A program made the translations under genes and the position numbers. Source: Vibrio coralliilyticus (GTDB taxonomy: Bacteria > Pseudomonadota > Gammaproteobacteria > Enterobacterales > Vibrionaceae). Taken from it: a DNA stretch of 64,000 bases. Location of the stretch: assembly GCF_024449095.1 (NCBI RefSeq), contig NZ_CP024627.1, forward strand, positions 1,240,001-1,304,000. The letters are read 5' to 3'. Of this stretch, positions 10,429-20,517 are shown piece by piece. Each line of letters opens with the position of its first letter. The first letter of the stretch is position 1. The notes below the pieces were generated by a model. That model was not told the origin of the DNA and did not search any database. It worked only from the letters and a program-made list of their open reading frames with translations.

Positions 10429-10806
10429 ATGGAACATCAGGGCAAGACTAGTGTTGTTTTTGACTATACTTCTTTTCTTGGCGCATCGTGCAGCAAAAAA
10501 TGGACTTTCCTAGAAGCGATGAGTACGTTTGCCCCTATTTTCAGCCTTGCCTGGAAAAGTTCAATCAAAGAAGCAATCTCAGCCGAAGACCGCTTGTGGG
10601 ACCAAGCGATGAAATCGCTCTCGGCAAGTCGTAGTGATGAGGCCAATATTCTCATACTGATGCAGATTGCTCGCAGTGAAGGTATTGAAGAGCTCAAGGT
10701 GGTTATGCCCTATGAGCTAGAGCAAGAACAAATTGAAAGCCTCGAAACTCGCTCAAATACCTCTATCGAAAGCGATCAGCAGGACGAACTGTTCATTACA
10801 CTTTAA
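10429..10806 (+). CDS. Conserved hypothetical protein, 125 aa
   Basis: No family recognised. Start placed at the ATG at 10429 because a strong ribosome site (AGAGGAGG) lies just upstream; a TTG start 12 codons earlier would put that site inside the gene. It is soluble, mostly helical in appearance, with an acidic, serine-rich C-terminus. It has its own terminator directly at the stop, and a gap of about 220 bases in front that probably contains a promoter. Function unknown. Confidence 0.7.
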   Translation: MEHQGKTSVVFDYTSFLGASCSKKWTFLEAMSTFAPIFSLAWKSSIKEAISAEDRLWDQAMKSLSASRSDEANILILMQIARSEGIEELKVVMPYELEQEQIESLETRSNTSIESDQQDELFITL

Positions 10807-10827
10807 GGCCCTGTATCGGGCCTTATT
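10805..10827 (+). terminator. Terminator overlapping the stop of the 125-aa gene
   Basis: Stem AAGGCCC/GGGCCTT with a six-base loop and ATT following. It begins within the stop codon of the upstream gene. Confidence 0.7.
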
Positions 10828-10973
10828 CTCTTCAGAGAATCCTATATATCTCTCAATAACTTGCGTTAACTTGTTCTATACTTTCTAATCCAGAACGATG
10901 CCCATCTCTCGTTATAGAGGATGCGTTCTTTCCCATAGACTGGCTTTATTTGTCTGTATTAAGAGAGGTATTC

Positions 10974-11603
10974 ATGGAAGTAAAACTGCCTTATCTGCTT
11001 GCTCCTATATTCTTGGTTACATCTTTATCCGCTTTTGGACAAAACACGGCCCACGACCTTAATTATAACTTTCTGTACGCAGACTTGAGTGCAGGCTCGT
11101 TGGATGAGAATTTAGGGGTCAACAGCAATGTGACCTCTTTGGCCGTCGGTGGCAATATGCTTCTTGATGATCAGTTTCTCGCGACACTGGATTATGAAGC
11201 GAGGTTTATCCATCCGAAAGATACCACTACTGAGCGTTACACATTACTGCCCGGTGCAGCGTTCAGGTATTCGCTAGAGGATAAATGGGACTTGGTCGCA
11301 GGTGCTAAAGCTGGCTTTATATGGTCAACTCAAACGAATGACGTTACAGATGAGAAAATCTCGAGTGACAGTAAATTCATGTGGGGTGGCGATATAACCC
11401 TTAAATATGAATTGAGCAAACTTTGGGAACTGTCAGTCACTGGAGGAGTAAGGCGAAGTGATATCTTGGATGAAGATATCTTTAATATGCGTGGCGATTA
11501 TCAAATCTCACCTAAGCTAATGCTTGGAGGTTTTTATACTCATCGCAATAACGGCTCGACAACGACTAACGAAGGTGGCGTGAGTCTACGATATTTACTT
11601 TAG
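10974..11603 (+). CDS. Outer-membrane beta-barrel protein
   Basis: A 209-residue protein with a Sec signal peptide (about residues 1-23, ending SAFG) and then alternating polar/apolar beta-strand segments with many glycines and aromatic residues, ending in a typical outer-membrane C-terminal strand (SLRYLL). This fits an 8- to 10-strand OmpA/OmpW-like barrel; no specific family is assigned. Start at ATG 10974 with AAGAGAGG upstream. Cargo or function unknown. It ends at a bidirectional terminator shared with the convergent aminotransferase gene. Confidence 0.75.
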   Translation: MEVKLPYLLAPIFLVTSLSAFGQNTAHDLNYNFLYADLSAGSLDENLGVNSNVTSLAVGGNMLLDDQFLATLDYEARFIHPKDTTTERYTLLPGAAFRYSLEDKWDLVAGAKAGFIWSTQTNDVTDEKISSDSKFMWGGDITLKYELSKLWELSVTGGVRRSDILDEDIFNMRGDYQISPKLMLGGFYTHRNNGSTTTNEGGVSLRYLL

Positions 11604-11614
11604 GGCAGTAGTAA

Positions 11615-11641
11615 TAGAAAGAGCCAGATGGCTCTTTCTAT
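11615..11641. terminator. Bidirectional terminator between convergent genes
   Basis: TAGAAAGAGCC and GGCTCTTTCTA form an 11-bp stem around AGAT. It separates the barrel gene (+) from the aminotransferase gene (-). Confidence 0.8.
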
Positions 11642-11653
11642 TAGAGAATAGGC

Positions 11654-12844
11654 TTACAAAACCGCTGCAATGGCTTTACACAGTGGCAGCATATTTGAAC
11701 GAGTCATACCGGCTACGCTGATACGGCCTGAACCCACGATGTAGATTCCGAACTCATCTTTAAGGCGAGCCACTTGATCTTTGGAAAGGCCAGAGAAGGA
11801 GAACATACCATTTTGACGCTCAATGAAGCTAAAGTCAGCGTCAACGCCTTGCTCTTTTAGAGTCGTGACAAACAGCTCGCGCATGTCTTGAATGCGGTCA
11901 CGCATTTCTTTTACTTCCGCTTCCCACTCATTGCGCAGTTCAGCATTGTTAAGAATGTGCGTCACAACTGCGCTACCGTGTGCTGGTGGGTTAGAGTAGA
12001 TAGAGCGAATGATGGCTTTCACTTGAGAGAATGCTGTATTTGCCGTCTGCTCTGATTCTGCAACTAAGGTAAACGCACCAACCCGCTCATTGTAAAGACC
12101 AAAGTTTTTTGAGAACGAACTCGCAACTAAGATCTCCTTGTTGTACTTAGTGAAGACACGTAAACCAGCGGCATCTTCTTCAACGCCTTTAGCAAAACCT
12201 TGATAAGCAAAATCGAATAGAGGCAGAAGTTTTTTGTCTGCGACCAGTTTCGCTAATGTTTCCCACTCTTCAACTGTAGGATCAATACCTGTTGGGTTAT
12301 GGCAGCAGCCGTGAAGAAGGACGATGTCACCTTCAGACGCTTTTTCAAGGTCAGCGAGCATTGCCGCGAAATCTTTATCTTTTGTCTCAGCATTGTAGTA
12401 GCTGTATTGTGCAGTTTCGATCCCAGCGGCAGTGAATACACTGTTGTGGTTGGCCCAAGTAGGGTTGCTGATCCAGATCTTTACATTGCCAAGCTGACGC
12501 TTGATGAATTCACCTGCGACACGCAGAGCACCTGTACCGCCCGGCGCCTGTGCTGTCTTTGCCAGCTTGTTAGTTACAATGTTCGAGTCATCACCAAATA
12601 GCAGTTTTTGTACCGCTAGACCATACTCTGCAGTCCCTTCGATGGTCAAGTATGATTTGGTTTTTTCACTTTCAATCAGGGCGGCTTCGGCTTTCTTTAC
12701 GGTCGCAAGAACAGGTGTTTCACCTTGTTCATTTTTGTAGATACCAACGCCGAGGTTAATTTTGTCTGCGCGAGAGTCTTTTTTAAACTCTTCCGTCAGT
12801 CCAAGGATAGGATCGGCAGGTGCAGCTACTACTTTTTCAAACAT
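11654..12844 (-). CDS. aspC: Aspartate/aromatic aminotransferase (AspC-type)
   Basis: A 396-residue class I aminotransferase in subgroup I-alpha, the size of E. coli Asp[16 protein letters not shown] at the N-terminus, [12 protein letters not shown], and the PLP-lysine motif [15 protein letters not shown] are all diagnostic. It transfers amino groups among aspartate, glutamate and aromatic amino acids; AspC and TyrB are hard to separate by eye. Start at ATG 12844 (MFEK), three codons inside the longest frame. The HD-GYP gene lies upstream on the same strand with a gap of about 200 bases. Confidence 0.9.
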   Translation of the reverse strand: MFEKVVAAPADPILGLTEEFKKDSRADKINLGVGIYKNEQGETPVLATVKKAEAALIESEKTKSYLTIEGTAEYGLAVQKLLFGDDSNIVTNKLAKTAQAPGGTGALRVAGEFIKRQLGNVKIWISNPTWANHNSVFTAAGIETAQYSYYNAETKDKDFAAMLADLEKASEGDIVLLHGCCHNPTGIDPTVEEWETLAKLVADKKLLPLFDFAYQGFAKGVEEDAAGLRVFTKYNKEILVASSFSKNFGLYNERVGAFTLVAESEQTANTAFSQVKAIIRSIYSNPPAHGSAVVTHILNNAELRNEWEAEVKEMRDRIQDMRELFVTTLKEQGVDADFSFIERQNGMFSFSGLSKDQVARLKDEFGIYIVGSGRISVAGMTRSNMLPLCKAIAAVL

Positions 12845-13053
12845 AATTGTCATCCATGTTAATCGAAGGGAGGATATAAGTATTTCGGTTATTTATACCT
12901 TATCTGCGCGCGCTGAGACAACATCAACCAGTAAGAAAATTATAAAATAAGCACATTTTGTTAGCGCTCATTGCCTAACCTGCATTTTGCCAATAAAAAG
13001 CAGGTCAAAAGTGGTTGAACTTTGTAAATCAATGTGAAGTCGCTGGAAGAAAT

Positions 13054-14559
13054 TTAAGCGGACGCACTGGCTTGAAGTTCTTCCAAAGCCATCGCATTCT
13101 CTTCCGCTTCTAAACTACGGTATTTATCTGCAATATCGACAAATTCTTGCTCTATGGTGAGAAACGCATCAACTAACTCAGGATCGAAGTGACTGCCTTT
13201 TCCTTCTAGGATTATTGATTTGGCTTTTTCGTGGCTGAAGGCTTTCTTGTAAACGCGCTCAGAGATGAGAGCATCATAAACATCGGCAAGTGCCATCAAA
13301 CGGCCTGAGAGTGGGATTTGATCACCTTTCAAGCCTTTAGGGTAGCCTGCGCCGTCCCACTTTTCATGGTGGGTAAGTGCGATTTCTTTAGCAAGACGTA
13401 AGAAAGAGTTGCTGCCTAAGTGCTTTTCTGCAATCGACAGTGCTTTTGCCCCAATTTCTGGGTGACGTTTCATGGTGGTAAACTCTTCATCTGTGAGTTT
13501 ACCGGGCTTGAGCAAAATATTGTCTGGAATACCCACTTTACCCACATCGTGTAACGGTGCCGATTTGTACAACAATTCTATATAGTTTGGAGTAAGAAGT
13601 GCTTTGTACTTATCAAACTGACTTAAATAATTGGCCAGCGCACGGATGTATTCTTGCGTACGCAGAATATGGGCGCCTGTCTCATTATCCCGTGATTCGG
13701 CAAGAGCGGAGAGGGATACAATTGCGACATCACGCGTCGTCTTTACTTCATCCTGACTCGCCTGCAGGCTATCGAGCATTTTATTGGTGAGTGAGGCCAT
13801 CGAACCTAATTCATTATGCTCAAAAATAGGCAAGCGCTTGGCAATATTGCCTTGCGTAACTTCCAGCAATGAACACTCTTGAGTGAGCAAAACTTTGCGC
13901 ACTAATTTGGTCCAAAGCACAAGAATTGTGACGACGTACGCGCCAAGAACCAATGACAGGTAAATAAACTCTTTAATGATACTGATAGTGCCACTGCCAT
14001 CTAGGACACGTTCTGGGTTGTGTTGTAACCAGAATATATCTTTCACCGCAACCATCGTTAACATAGTGGTAAGAGTCACGAGTAACATACAGATCATCAT
14101 GATCATTTGCTTGACCATTGATTGACGTTCACCACTAAGTTCGAACTGATATTGTTCTTCCTGACTCAAGTGCTCGAACTGTTTGATCTTAGAAATGAGT
14201 TGGAGAATTAAACCCGTAAAGAACCCGAAGAGAGTCATACCGAACAAGACTTTAAGGTTGCTATCGAGAGCGAAGTCGTATTGAGTGTTATAGAACAGGG
14301 CCAGAGGAACACTACCCATGAAGAATAGAGTGGCGTCAAGCCTTGCTTGACGTTGTTCGGCAAGGAGAGAGTGGTTGTTGAGCAAAAAATGTCGGATTAA
14401 GAATAGTGAGCCAAAGGTGACTCCAACATGAAACAAAATCTCTTTTGTTGTCAGTGTTTCAAGAAAAGGACAGACTCGACCTCCATAAGTGCCGAAAACC
14501 ATCGCTGCAATAGCATACAGCTTTAGTGTGAGAGGCGCGTTGTAGTTTGAGTTAACCAT
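13054..14559 (-). CDS. HD-GYP domain membrane phosphodiesterase
   Basis: A 501-residue predicted cyclic-di-GMP phosphodiesterase. The N-terminal half has about six membrane segments (residues ~10-215). A HAMP-like linker follows (about 225-270), then the HD-GYP domain: HD at 337-338, HPEIG at 366-370, HHEKWDGAGYP at 397-407 and the DVYDAL metal/structural motif near 427-432. All catalytic motifs look intact. It is expected to act at the inner membrane in response to an unknown signal. It resembles V. cholerae VC1295 in type and position (from memory). Confidence 0.88.
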   Translation of the reverse strand: MVNSNYNAPLTLKLYAIAAMVFGTYGGRVCPFLETLTTKEILFHVGVTFGSLFLIRHFLLNNHSLLAEQRQARLDATLFFMGSVPLALFYNTQYDFALDSNLKVLFGMTLFGFFTGLILQLISKIKQFEHLSQEEQYQFELSGERQSMVKQMIMMICMLLVTLTTMLTMVAVKDIFWLQHNPERVLDGSGTISIIKEFIYLSLVLGAYVVTILVLWTKLVRKVLLTQECSLLEVTQGNIAKRLPIFEHNELGSMASLTNKMLDSLQASQDEVKTTRDVAIVSLSALAESRDNETGAHILRTQEYIRALANYLSQFDKYKALLTPNYIELLYKSAPLHDVGKVGIPDNILLKPGKLTDEEFTTMKRHPEIGAKALSIAEKHLGSNSFLRLAKEIALTHHEKWDGAGYPKGLKGDQIPLSGRLMALADVYDALISERVYKKAFSHEKAKSIILEGKGSHFDPELVDAFLTIEQEFVDIADKYRSLEAEENAMALEELQASASA

Positions 14560-14803
14560 CTTCTAGCCCTTATTTTTGCGTTGAAATTAATCTGTTTGGA
14601 TTAAGTTTCATATCTATCCTGTATAAATGACCCGCGATAGTATCGTTTCATTTCGAGTTTAGATAGATTTTTGCAACTTTAGTAGTAGTGGTAATACCAA
14701 TTTAGGGATATCCAATGCCATCTCGCTACTCAGAAGAAAGCCACATAACCGTGTCCGGATATGTGGCTCTGCTGTTGTTTAGTGCACTTGCTATTAGCTT
14801 CGA

Positions 14804-15049
14804 TTATTTAAGCTTTTTCGCTGCCCAGTCATTTACATGCGAAATAATCGCTTTTAGTGCGTGTTTTTGGGTCGGTTTTTCACCTTGCTCAATATCAATA
14901 TCTTTTTTGGGGTGTGAACCTGTTGCGTCTTCGGCAATGTGTAGCCAATCTGGGTGCCAATAGTACGGCTGACCATGTGGAGCTATCCAGCTATGAACGC
15001 CGTTGCTTTCACCTTTATATTCGATATGCGACTCATCGTATTTCTTCAT
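14804..15049 (-). CDS. Small conserved hypothetical protein, 81 aa
   Basis: A soluble, charged protein rich in His and Trp (HSWIAPHGQPYYWHPDW). No family assigned. The start at ATG 15049 has AAGGA at nine bases; the upstream ATG 15055 and TTG 15058 are spaced too closely. It is single and divergent from the MocR-type regulator. Function unknown. Confidence 0.6.
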   Translation of the reverse strand: MKKYDESHIEYKGESNGVHSWIAPHGQPYYWHPDWLHIAEDATGSHPKKDIDIEQGEKPTQKHALKAIISHVNDWAAKKLK

Positions 15050-15245
15050 TATCATCAATCCTTACGTTAAGGTTAGTTTGATCACTAATACGTGATTAAA
15101 TGTAACAGAGAAGTAAATATTTAATGTGATTATCATCAACAAACGGAATGCGTTAAAAATTAACGAGTTTGTTTTAATTAGCTTAAGCCAGTGTGAATCA
15201 AATGTGTGTTATCTTTTGTCACCTGAATGAAGAGGTGAGGGAAGT

Positions 15246-16637
15246 ATGAATCGCTATCAACAGTTAGCTGAACAGCTTAAGGTACAAATTGAGAATGGTG
15301 TCTGGCGAGCCGGAGAGAAAGTTCCTTCAGTCAGGATGACCAGTCGTAACTGCTCAGTCAGCGCTTCAACTGTCCTTCAGGCGTATCAACTTCTTGAATC
15401 TCAAGGATGGTTACTCGCCAAACCACAGTCAGGTTATTTCGTTACCTCGATCATGGAACGGGTTCCAACTCCTGAGCCAGAAAGCAAAGTCGTTGCACCT
15501 GAATTTAACGATAAGCTGTATGAGTTCTTACAAAGTAATAGTAAAGCTGATATTGCTCTCGGTTCGGCTTTTCCTGACCCTCAATTATTTCCTCTTCAAT
15601 CACTGAATCGTCACCTGGCGAGTGCGGGGCGCAAAATGCCGCTCAACAGTGTGTTTGATAACATGCCGCCTGGTAATGAGGCACTGCGTCGTCAAATCGC
15701 GCAGCGTTACCTCAAGCAAGGAATAACAGTTTCTCATACAGATATCGTCATTACTTCAGGCGCAATGGAAGCACTGAATCTAGGGCTACAGGTGGTAACA
15801 CAGCCAGGTGATACTGTCATCGTTGAAGCTCCAGCGTTCTATGGCGCCATTCAGGCAATTGAGCGATTAAACCTGAAAGCTATTGAAGTCCCTGTTCATC
15901 CTGAAACTGGGTTATGTTTGGAGAAGTTTGAGCGAGCGCTTAAAAAACATAAGGTGACGGCGTGCTGGTTGATGCCAAACTTCCACAATCCGACCGGAGC
16001 GAGCATATCGTCCGCTAACAGGCAAAAGGTCATTGAGTTGGCGAACCAACATCAGCTCGCCATCGTCGAAGATGACGTCTATTCCGAACTCTATTTTGGT
16101 GTTCACAAACCGATGCCGCTTAAATACTGGGACCAAGAAGATAGGGTGCTGCTCTGTGGCTCTTTATCCAAATCCTTATGCCCCGGTTATCGGGTCGGGT
16201 GGGTAGTTAATGGTCAGTACAACGAGCGTTTACAAAAGCTACAGCTGGTTTCAACGTTATCCGGTAGCGTACCTGTTCAGGAGGGGATCGCGCATTATCT
16301 CCAGTATGAAAGCTTAGATAATCACCTAAGAAAACTGCGTAAGGAATTGGCAGCAAGACAGCATGCTTTTATTAATGTTGTGGAGCGTTATTTTCCCAAA
16401 GGAACGAAGGTCAGCCGGCCCAGTGGTGGTTACTTTGTTTGGCTAGAATTGAATGAGGACGTCGATACTTACCAGTTGTACCAAAGGTTGCAAAAGCAAG
16501 GAATTACCATTGCTTATGGCGGACTATTCAGCTCAAGGGAAAAGTTTCAGAACTGTGTGCGTTTGAACGCATCCTATCCGATGACAAGTGAGTTGGAACA
16601 GACCATTATTGGAATTGCTAAGGTGATCACTGATTAG
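15246..16637 (+). CDS. MocR/PdxR-type GntR regulator with aminotransferase domain
   Basis: A 463-residue two-domain regulator: N-terminal GntR winged helix (about residues 1-70, with VPSVRMTSRNCSVSASTVLQAYQLLE) joined to a fold-type I aminotransferase-like domain (about 95-455). The PLP-binding region is conserved (MPNFHNPTGASIS; lysine in CGSLSKSLCPGYRVGW), so it probably senses PLP or an amino-acid adduct. The start follows GAGGGAAGT. The target is unknown; the adjacent genes are an 81-aa divergent protein and a small membrane protein. Confidence 0.88.
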   Translation: MNRYQQLAEQLKVQIENGVWRAGEKVPSVRMTSRNCSVSASTVLQAYQLLESQGWLLAKPQSGYFVTSIMERVPTPEPESKVVAPEFNDKLYEFLQSNSKADIALGSAFPDPQLFPLQSLNRHLASAGRKMPLNSVFDNMPPGNEALRRQIAQRYLKQGITVSHTDIVITSGAMEALNLGLQVVTQPGDTVIVEAPAFYGAIQAIERLNLKAIEVPVHPETGLCLEKFERALKKHKVTACWLMPNFHNPTGASISSANRQKVIELANQHQLAIVEDDVYSELYFGVHKPMPLKYWDQEDRVLLCGSLSKSLCPGYRVGWVVNGQYNERLQKLQLVSTLSGSVPVQEGIAHYLQYESLDNHLRKLRKELAARQHAFINVVERYFPKGTKVSRPSGGYFVWLELNEDVDTYQLYQRLQKQGITIAYGGLFSSREKFQNCVRLNASYPMTSELEQTIIGIAKVITD

Positions 16638-16733
16638 CTACTGTTTGGCTATTTTTCGCTTCAACTGTACTGCGCTGACTGACGAGGTCTGTGATGAAAT
16701 ACACCAGAAATATAAACAGTTAGCGAGGAAAGT

Positions 16734-16940
16734 ATGGAAAAACAACGCTATAAGCATGAATTTCGACTGATTGCCATCGCGATATTCAGCGCATTCTTAT
16801 TGATTTTTGGTCACCTGATTCTTGCTAAGTCTTTTGCTGATTTGGTGTGGACGGAATACACTGCAGCCGCCATTCCGTTTGTGATGTTTGGACTTTGCCT
16901 GTTTGGTATTAAATATGCCTCGAAAGCAGAACAGTCTTAA
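16734..16940 (+). CDS. Small two-helix membrane protein, 68 aa
   Basis: Two clear hydrophobic helices (about residues 11-31 and 41-60) with a basic N-terminus (MEKQRYKHEFR). Ribosome site AGCGAGGAAAGT precedes the ATG. No family recognised. It lies about 100 bases after the MocR gene on the same strand and is followed by two terminators. Confidence 0.65.
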   Translation: MEKQRYKHEFRLIAIAIFSAFLLIFGHLILAKSFADLVWTEYTAAAIPFVMFGLCLFGIKYASKAEQS

Positions 16941-16949
16941 GTGCAAAAA

Positions 16950-16971
16950 TAAACCTCCATATTGGAGGTTT
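16950..16971. terminator. First of two tandem terminators
   Basis: Stem AAACCTCC/GGAGGTTT with loop ATATT, between the convergent small membrane protein gene and asnS. Confidence 0.7.
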
Positions 16972-16978
16972 ATTCATT

Positions 16979-17005
16979 TAAAAAGCCTCCAAGGAGGCTT
17001 TTTTG
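16979..17005. terminator. Second tandem terminator, also reads for asnS
   Basis: AAAAAGCCTCC/GGAGGCTTTTTT, a near-perfect palindrome with T-runs on both strands. It probably ends both the small membrane protein gene and asnS. Confidence 0.8.
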
Positions 17006-17029
17006 ATATTTATGTCATTCACTTCTTGT

Positions 17030-18430
17030 TTAGAAGTTAGCTGAGCGTGGTGTACGTGGGAATGGAATAACATCACGTACGTTACCCATACCCGTTACGT
17101 AAGAAACCAAGCGCTCAAAGCCCAGACCGAAACCTGAGTGAGGCACTGTACCGTAGCGACGAAGGTCACGGTACCAATCCATATGCTCTGGGTCGATACC
17201 GATATCGCGCATGCGGGCGTCTAGAACGTCCAGACGCTCTTCACGCTGAGAACCGCCGATGATTTCACCAATGCCCGGTGCAAGTACATCCATTGCTGCT
17301 ACTGTTTTGCCATCTTCGTTTAGGCGCATGTAGAAGGCTTTGATGTCTTTCGGGTAGTTCTTAACGATTACCGGTGCTTTGAAGTGTTCTTCCGCTAGAT
17401 AACGCTCGTGCTCTGAAGACATATCAATACCCCATTCAACTGGGAATTCGAAGTCACGGCCAGAGTCTAGAAGAATCTGGATTGCATCAGTGTAATCAAC
17501 CTGAGCGAAATCAGACTCAACAAATTTCTCTAGGCGAGTAATCGCTTCTTTGTCGATGCGTTGTGCAAAGAACTCAAGGTCATCACGACGCTCTTCTAGT
17601 ACTGCTTTAAATACGTACTTCAGCATGTCTTCCGACAGTTTCGCGATATCTTCAAGATCAGCGAAAGCAACTTCAGGTTCAACCATCCAGAATTCCGCTA
17701 GATGGCGGCTGGTGTTTGAGTTTTCTGCGCGGAACGTAGGGCCGAACGTGTAAACTTTGCTTAGTGCACAAGCGTAAGCTTCGCCGTTAAGCTGGCCAGA
17801 TACCGTTAGGAACGTCTCTTTACCGAAGAAGTCTTCGTTGTAGTCCACTTTACCTTCTTCTGTGCGCGGTAGGTTTTCCATGTCTAGCGTCGATACGCGG
17901 AACATTTCACCCGCACCTTCTGCATCAGAAGCGGTAATAAGTGGCGCAGAAACCCAGAAGTAACCTTGCTCGTGGTAGAAACGGTGAATTGCCTGAGACA
18001 AACAGTTACGTACACGTGCGACTGCACCAATAACGTTGGTACGTGGACGAAGGTGTGCTACTTCACGTAGGTATTCAATTGAGTGGCGAGTTTTCGCCAT
18101 TGGGTAAGTCTCAGCATCTTCAACCCAGCCAACGACTTTTACATCTGTCGCTGCAAGCTCAAAATCCTGACCTTTCGCAGGAGATTCAACGATAGTGCCT
18201 GTTACTTCAACAGAGCAGCCTGTTGTTAACTTTAGGACTTCATCGTTGTAATTATTTAGATTATTAGGGACCACGGCCTGAATCGGGTCGAAACAAGAGC
18301 CGTCGTAGATGGCAAGGAAAGAGATTCCAGCTTTGGAATCACGACGCGAACGGATCCAGCCGCGGACAGTGACTTCACTGTCAACTGCTAGCTTACCGTT
18401 CAATACGTCTGATACAGGCGCGTAAGTCAT
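17030..18430 (-). CDS. asnS: Asparaginyl-tRNA synthetase
   Basis: A 466-residue class IIb aminoacyl-tRNA synthetase, the same length as E. coli AsnS. The N-terminal OB-fold anticodon domain ([19 protein letters not shown]) is followed by class II motif 2 ([17 protein letters not shown]) and motif 3 ([10 protein letters not shown]). The start is ATG 18430 ([10 protein letters not shown]) with TGGAGAA upstream; 25 extra in-frame codons upstream run into the leader hairpin and are rejected. A terminator-like hairpin in the 5' leader suggests attenuation (see separate entry). Confidence 0.96.
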   Translation of the reverse strand: MTYAPVSDVLNGKLAVDSEVTVRGWIRSRRDSKAGISFLAIYDGSCFDPIQAVVPNNLNNYNDEVLKLTTGCSVEVTGTIVESPAKGQDFELAATDVKVVGWVEDAETYPMAKTRHSIEYLREVAHLRPRTNVIGAVARVRNCLSQAIHRFYHEQGYFWVSAPLITASDAEGAGEMFRVSTLDMENLPRTEEGKVDYNEDFFGKETFLTVSGQLNGEAYACALSKVYTFGPTFRAENSNTSRHLAEFWMVEPEVAFADLEDIAKLSEDMLKYVFKAVLEERRDDLEFFAQRIDKEAITRLEKFVESDFAQVDYTDAIQILLDSGRDFEFPVEWGIDMSSEHERYLAEEHFKAPVIVKNYPKDIKAFYMRLNEDGKTVAAMDVLAPGIGEIIGGSQREERLDVLDARMRDIGIDPEHMDWYRDLRRYGTVPHSGFGLGFERLVSYVTGMGNVRDVIPFPRTPRSANF

Positions 18431-18454
18431 GTTGTAAATATTCTCCATTGAGTA

Positions 18455-18515
18455 AAAAATCAACCCAATGTTTTTTTGTGGACTCACCGAATAAAAAGTG
18501 AGCAAACATTGGGTT
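18455..18515 (-). promoter_or_regulatory. Attenuator-like hairpin in the asnS leader
   Basis: On the minus strand AACCCAATGTTT (18504-18515) pairs with AAACATTGGGTT (18462-18473). A second internal stem is GCTCAC with GTGAGT. The structure is followed by GATTTTTTAC, giving the form of an intrinsic terminator about 25-35 bases before the asnS start. A tiny frame beginning within this element (14 codons, with two AAT asparagine codons) could be a leader peptide, but it lacks a clear ribosome site. Confidence 0.6.
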
Positions 18516-18612
18516 GGACTGAATTCATCTATTCAATGGAACATATTACCTTTCAATTATTATGCTTCAACCTTTATTCGCGAATAGTGGCGCAAAAATT
18601 GTCCAAATCGAC

Positions 18613-20226
18613 TTAATTCTTCCGCGAAAGCGTAAACTGGTTGATCAAAGACTCCAAATGCTCAGAAAGTTGTTCTAGGTTCATGCTGATATCACGTGTT
18701 TTCGCAGCGGATTGTGATGTGTTATCTGCGTGTTGTGTAATAATTTCGACCTTACGTTGGACTTGTTGGCTAATCTGAGTGGTATTGCTGGTTTGATGCT
18801 GAATACTCTGCGCATGAGCGAGTGCCTGTTGCATTTCGCTTACCACTTCAGACATTGCTACAGACAGCGCTTCAATCTCATTGGAGCGTTCATGAGCGGT
18901 CTCGCATACAGTATCAACGGAAGCCAGAGAAGTTTGGCTGTCTTTCTGGAATTGCGAGATAATGTTTTCGATGCTTCCAGTCGCGTCGGATGTTCGGCTG
19001 GCAAGTTGGCGGACCTCATCCGCGACCACGGCGAAGCCACGGCCCTGTTCGCCTGCGCGAGCGGCTTCAATAGCGGCATTGAGTGCCAGTAGATTGGTTT
19101 GCTCTGCAATACCCTTTATCACTTCTAAAATGGTAGATACTTCAGCCGTCTGATCGTTGAGCTCGACAATATTGACTTTTACTTGCTCTATATCGGTTAC
19201 CAGACTCTTGATTTCAGTACTGGCGCTGTGCGCTTGTCCAGCGCTTTGCTCAGCAATGCTGGTGGTATGTTTGATCAAGTTGGAAGCATCATCGGTAGCC
19301 TGTTCTACCTGAACTTGCTGAGATTGCATTTGTTCGATGTTGGCTTGAACGTCTGATGTCTCGTTTTGCTGATTATGTGCGGCTTGATCGGTCACTTGAG
19401 CGACGTCGGTAAGCCCTGCCGCTGAACTGTTTAGGTGGTGTGAGGTTTCCTGAACTTTTTCCAAGCTATGGCTTACCGTGTCCATAAACGAATTGATCGC
19501 TACAGAGAGCTGGCCAATCTCATCTTTGTTCTCGTGTTTAATTCGTTTGGATAAATCTTTACTTTCACTCACGCTCTGCATGTAGCGCGATGTCTTTTGA
19601 ATCGGGCGAACAATGAATTTACGGATCAAGAACAGGGTCAACAAAAAGCCGATAAAGCCGAAGGTTGCCATAATGGTCACGGCGATAATGGTTCGCTGAC
19701 TGATCATGCTATTGACGTGAGATAAGTTGTATTCTAATCGAATCGCGCCGAGCACTTCTCCTTCTGGTGCCATGTGACAAGAGACACAGTTTGTTCCGCG
19801 ATAGTTTTCGCTTGCCTTCATCGGTAAGGCGACAACTAAACCTTTACCCCACTTGGCAGAAATCGGTTCAATGACCAGTTCACCCTTTAGAGCTCTTTGG
19901 TCAATCTCGTCTTCAGGTGCCTGACTTGGCTGGCCTGGGCCATAAAGTTTACTGACAGCCTCAGCACGGAGTACTTTGACTTGCTCAATGCCGTCTTGAG
20001 CAAGAGCTTTTTGTCGTAGAGTTTCTTTTTGCGCCATAGTGCCTGTTAGCATCATCATATTGAGGCTGTCAAAGTAGTTACTGGCTTTATCATGTAACTG
20101 CTCGCTAAGTACGGAATTCATTAGCTCTTTCTGTTGCCAGTACTGATACGCGGTGGAGGAGGCTAGTACCAGAGAGAAAACCGTGACGAGGGTTGCCAGC
20201 AATTTGGTAGTAATGGTTGAACTCAT
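18613..20226 (-). CDS. Methyl-accepting chemotaxis protein with periplasmic CxxCH haem motif
   Basis: A 537-residue chemoreceptor: membrane segment 1 at about residues 8-28, a periplasmic sensor of about 145 residues, membrane segment 2 at about 178-202, a HAMP domain (about 205-255), and the cytoplasmic signalling domain with hairpin tip [32 protein letters not shown]. The sensor contains NCVSCHM (Cys147, Cys150, His151), a c-type haem attachment motif. It is therefore likely to sense redox state, oxygen or NO; the ligand is inference. It is divergent from queD. Confidence 0.9.
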   Translation of the reverse strand: MSSTITTKLLATLVTVFSLVLASSTAYQYWQQKELMNSVLSEQLHDKASNYFDSLNMMMLTGTMAQKETLRQKALAQDGIEQVKVLRAEAVSKLYGPGQPSQAPEDEIDQRALKGELVIEPISAKWGKGLVVALPMKASENYRGTNCVSCHMAPEGEVLGAIRLEYNLSHVNSMISQRTIIAVTIMATFGFIGFLLTLFLIRKFIVRPIQKTSRYMQSVSESKDLSKRIKHENKDEIGQLSVAINSFMDTVSHSLEKVQETSHHLNSSAAGLTDVAQVTDQAAHNQQNETSDVQANIEQMQSQQVQVEQATDDASNLIKHTTSIAEQSAGQAHSASTEIKSLVTDIEQVKVNIVELNDQTAEVSTILEVIKGIAEQTNLLALNAAIEAARAGEQGRGFAVVADEVRQLASRTSDATGSIENIISQFQKDSQTSLASVDTVCETAHERSNEIEALSVAMSEVVSEMQQALAHAQSIQHQTSNTTQISQQVQRKVEIITQHADNTSQSAAKTRDISMNLEQLSEHLESLINQFTLSRKN

Positions 20227-20442
20227 TTCAAATGCTTAATTGTTAGAATTGGAATAGACGTCAAATATAATGACTTATATGCATATTCACTCAATCGATA
20301 GAGAGATTTATTGTGACCATACACAATGTGTGGTTTATGTAAATGTGATGTGGAACTGATGTAACCAAATCTTTGACGCGACGACATTTTTTCGACGTGC
20401 TACAAAGGTCGAAGAACTAGGCTCTTATAAATAATTCTATTA

Positions 20443-20512
20443 ATCTCGGGGTGAACCTTGTCACTACTATACTATTTCCTTAGTATTGCGTGTCTTTTGT
20501 AATGCCCGAGAT
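20443..20512 (+). promoter_or_regulatory. Structured queD leader with ribosome-site-proximal stem
   Basis: ATCTCGGG (20443-20450) is perfectly complementary to CCCGAGAT (20505-20512), which ends five bases before the queD start. An inner hairpin (ATACTA/TAGTAT) lies between. The 3' arm occupies the position of the ribosome site, so folding could repress translation. I could not match it to a known preQ1 riboswitch class. Confidence 0.45.
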
Positions 20513-20517
20513 CCAAA

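Noticed and set aside
17030..18505. Longer asnS with 25 extra N-terminal residues
   Set aside because: The extension lies in the attenuator hairpin; the shorter form matches the E. coli length and start.
20401..20517. preQ1 riboswitch before queD
   Set aside because: The sequence lacks the conserved preQ1-I or -II core that I could recognise; only the generic stem is claimed.
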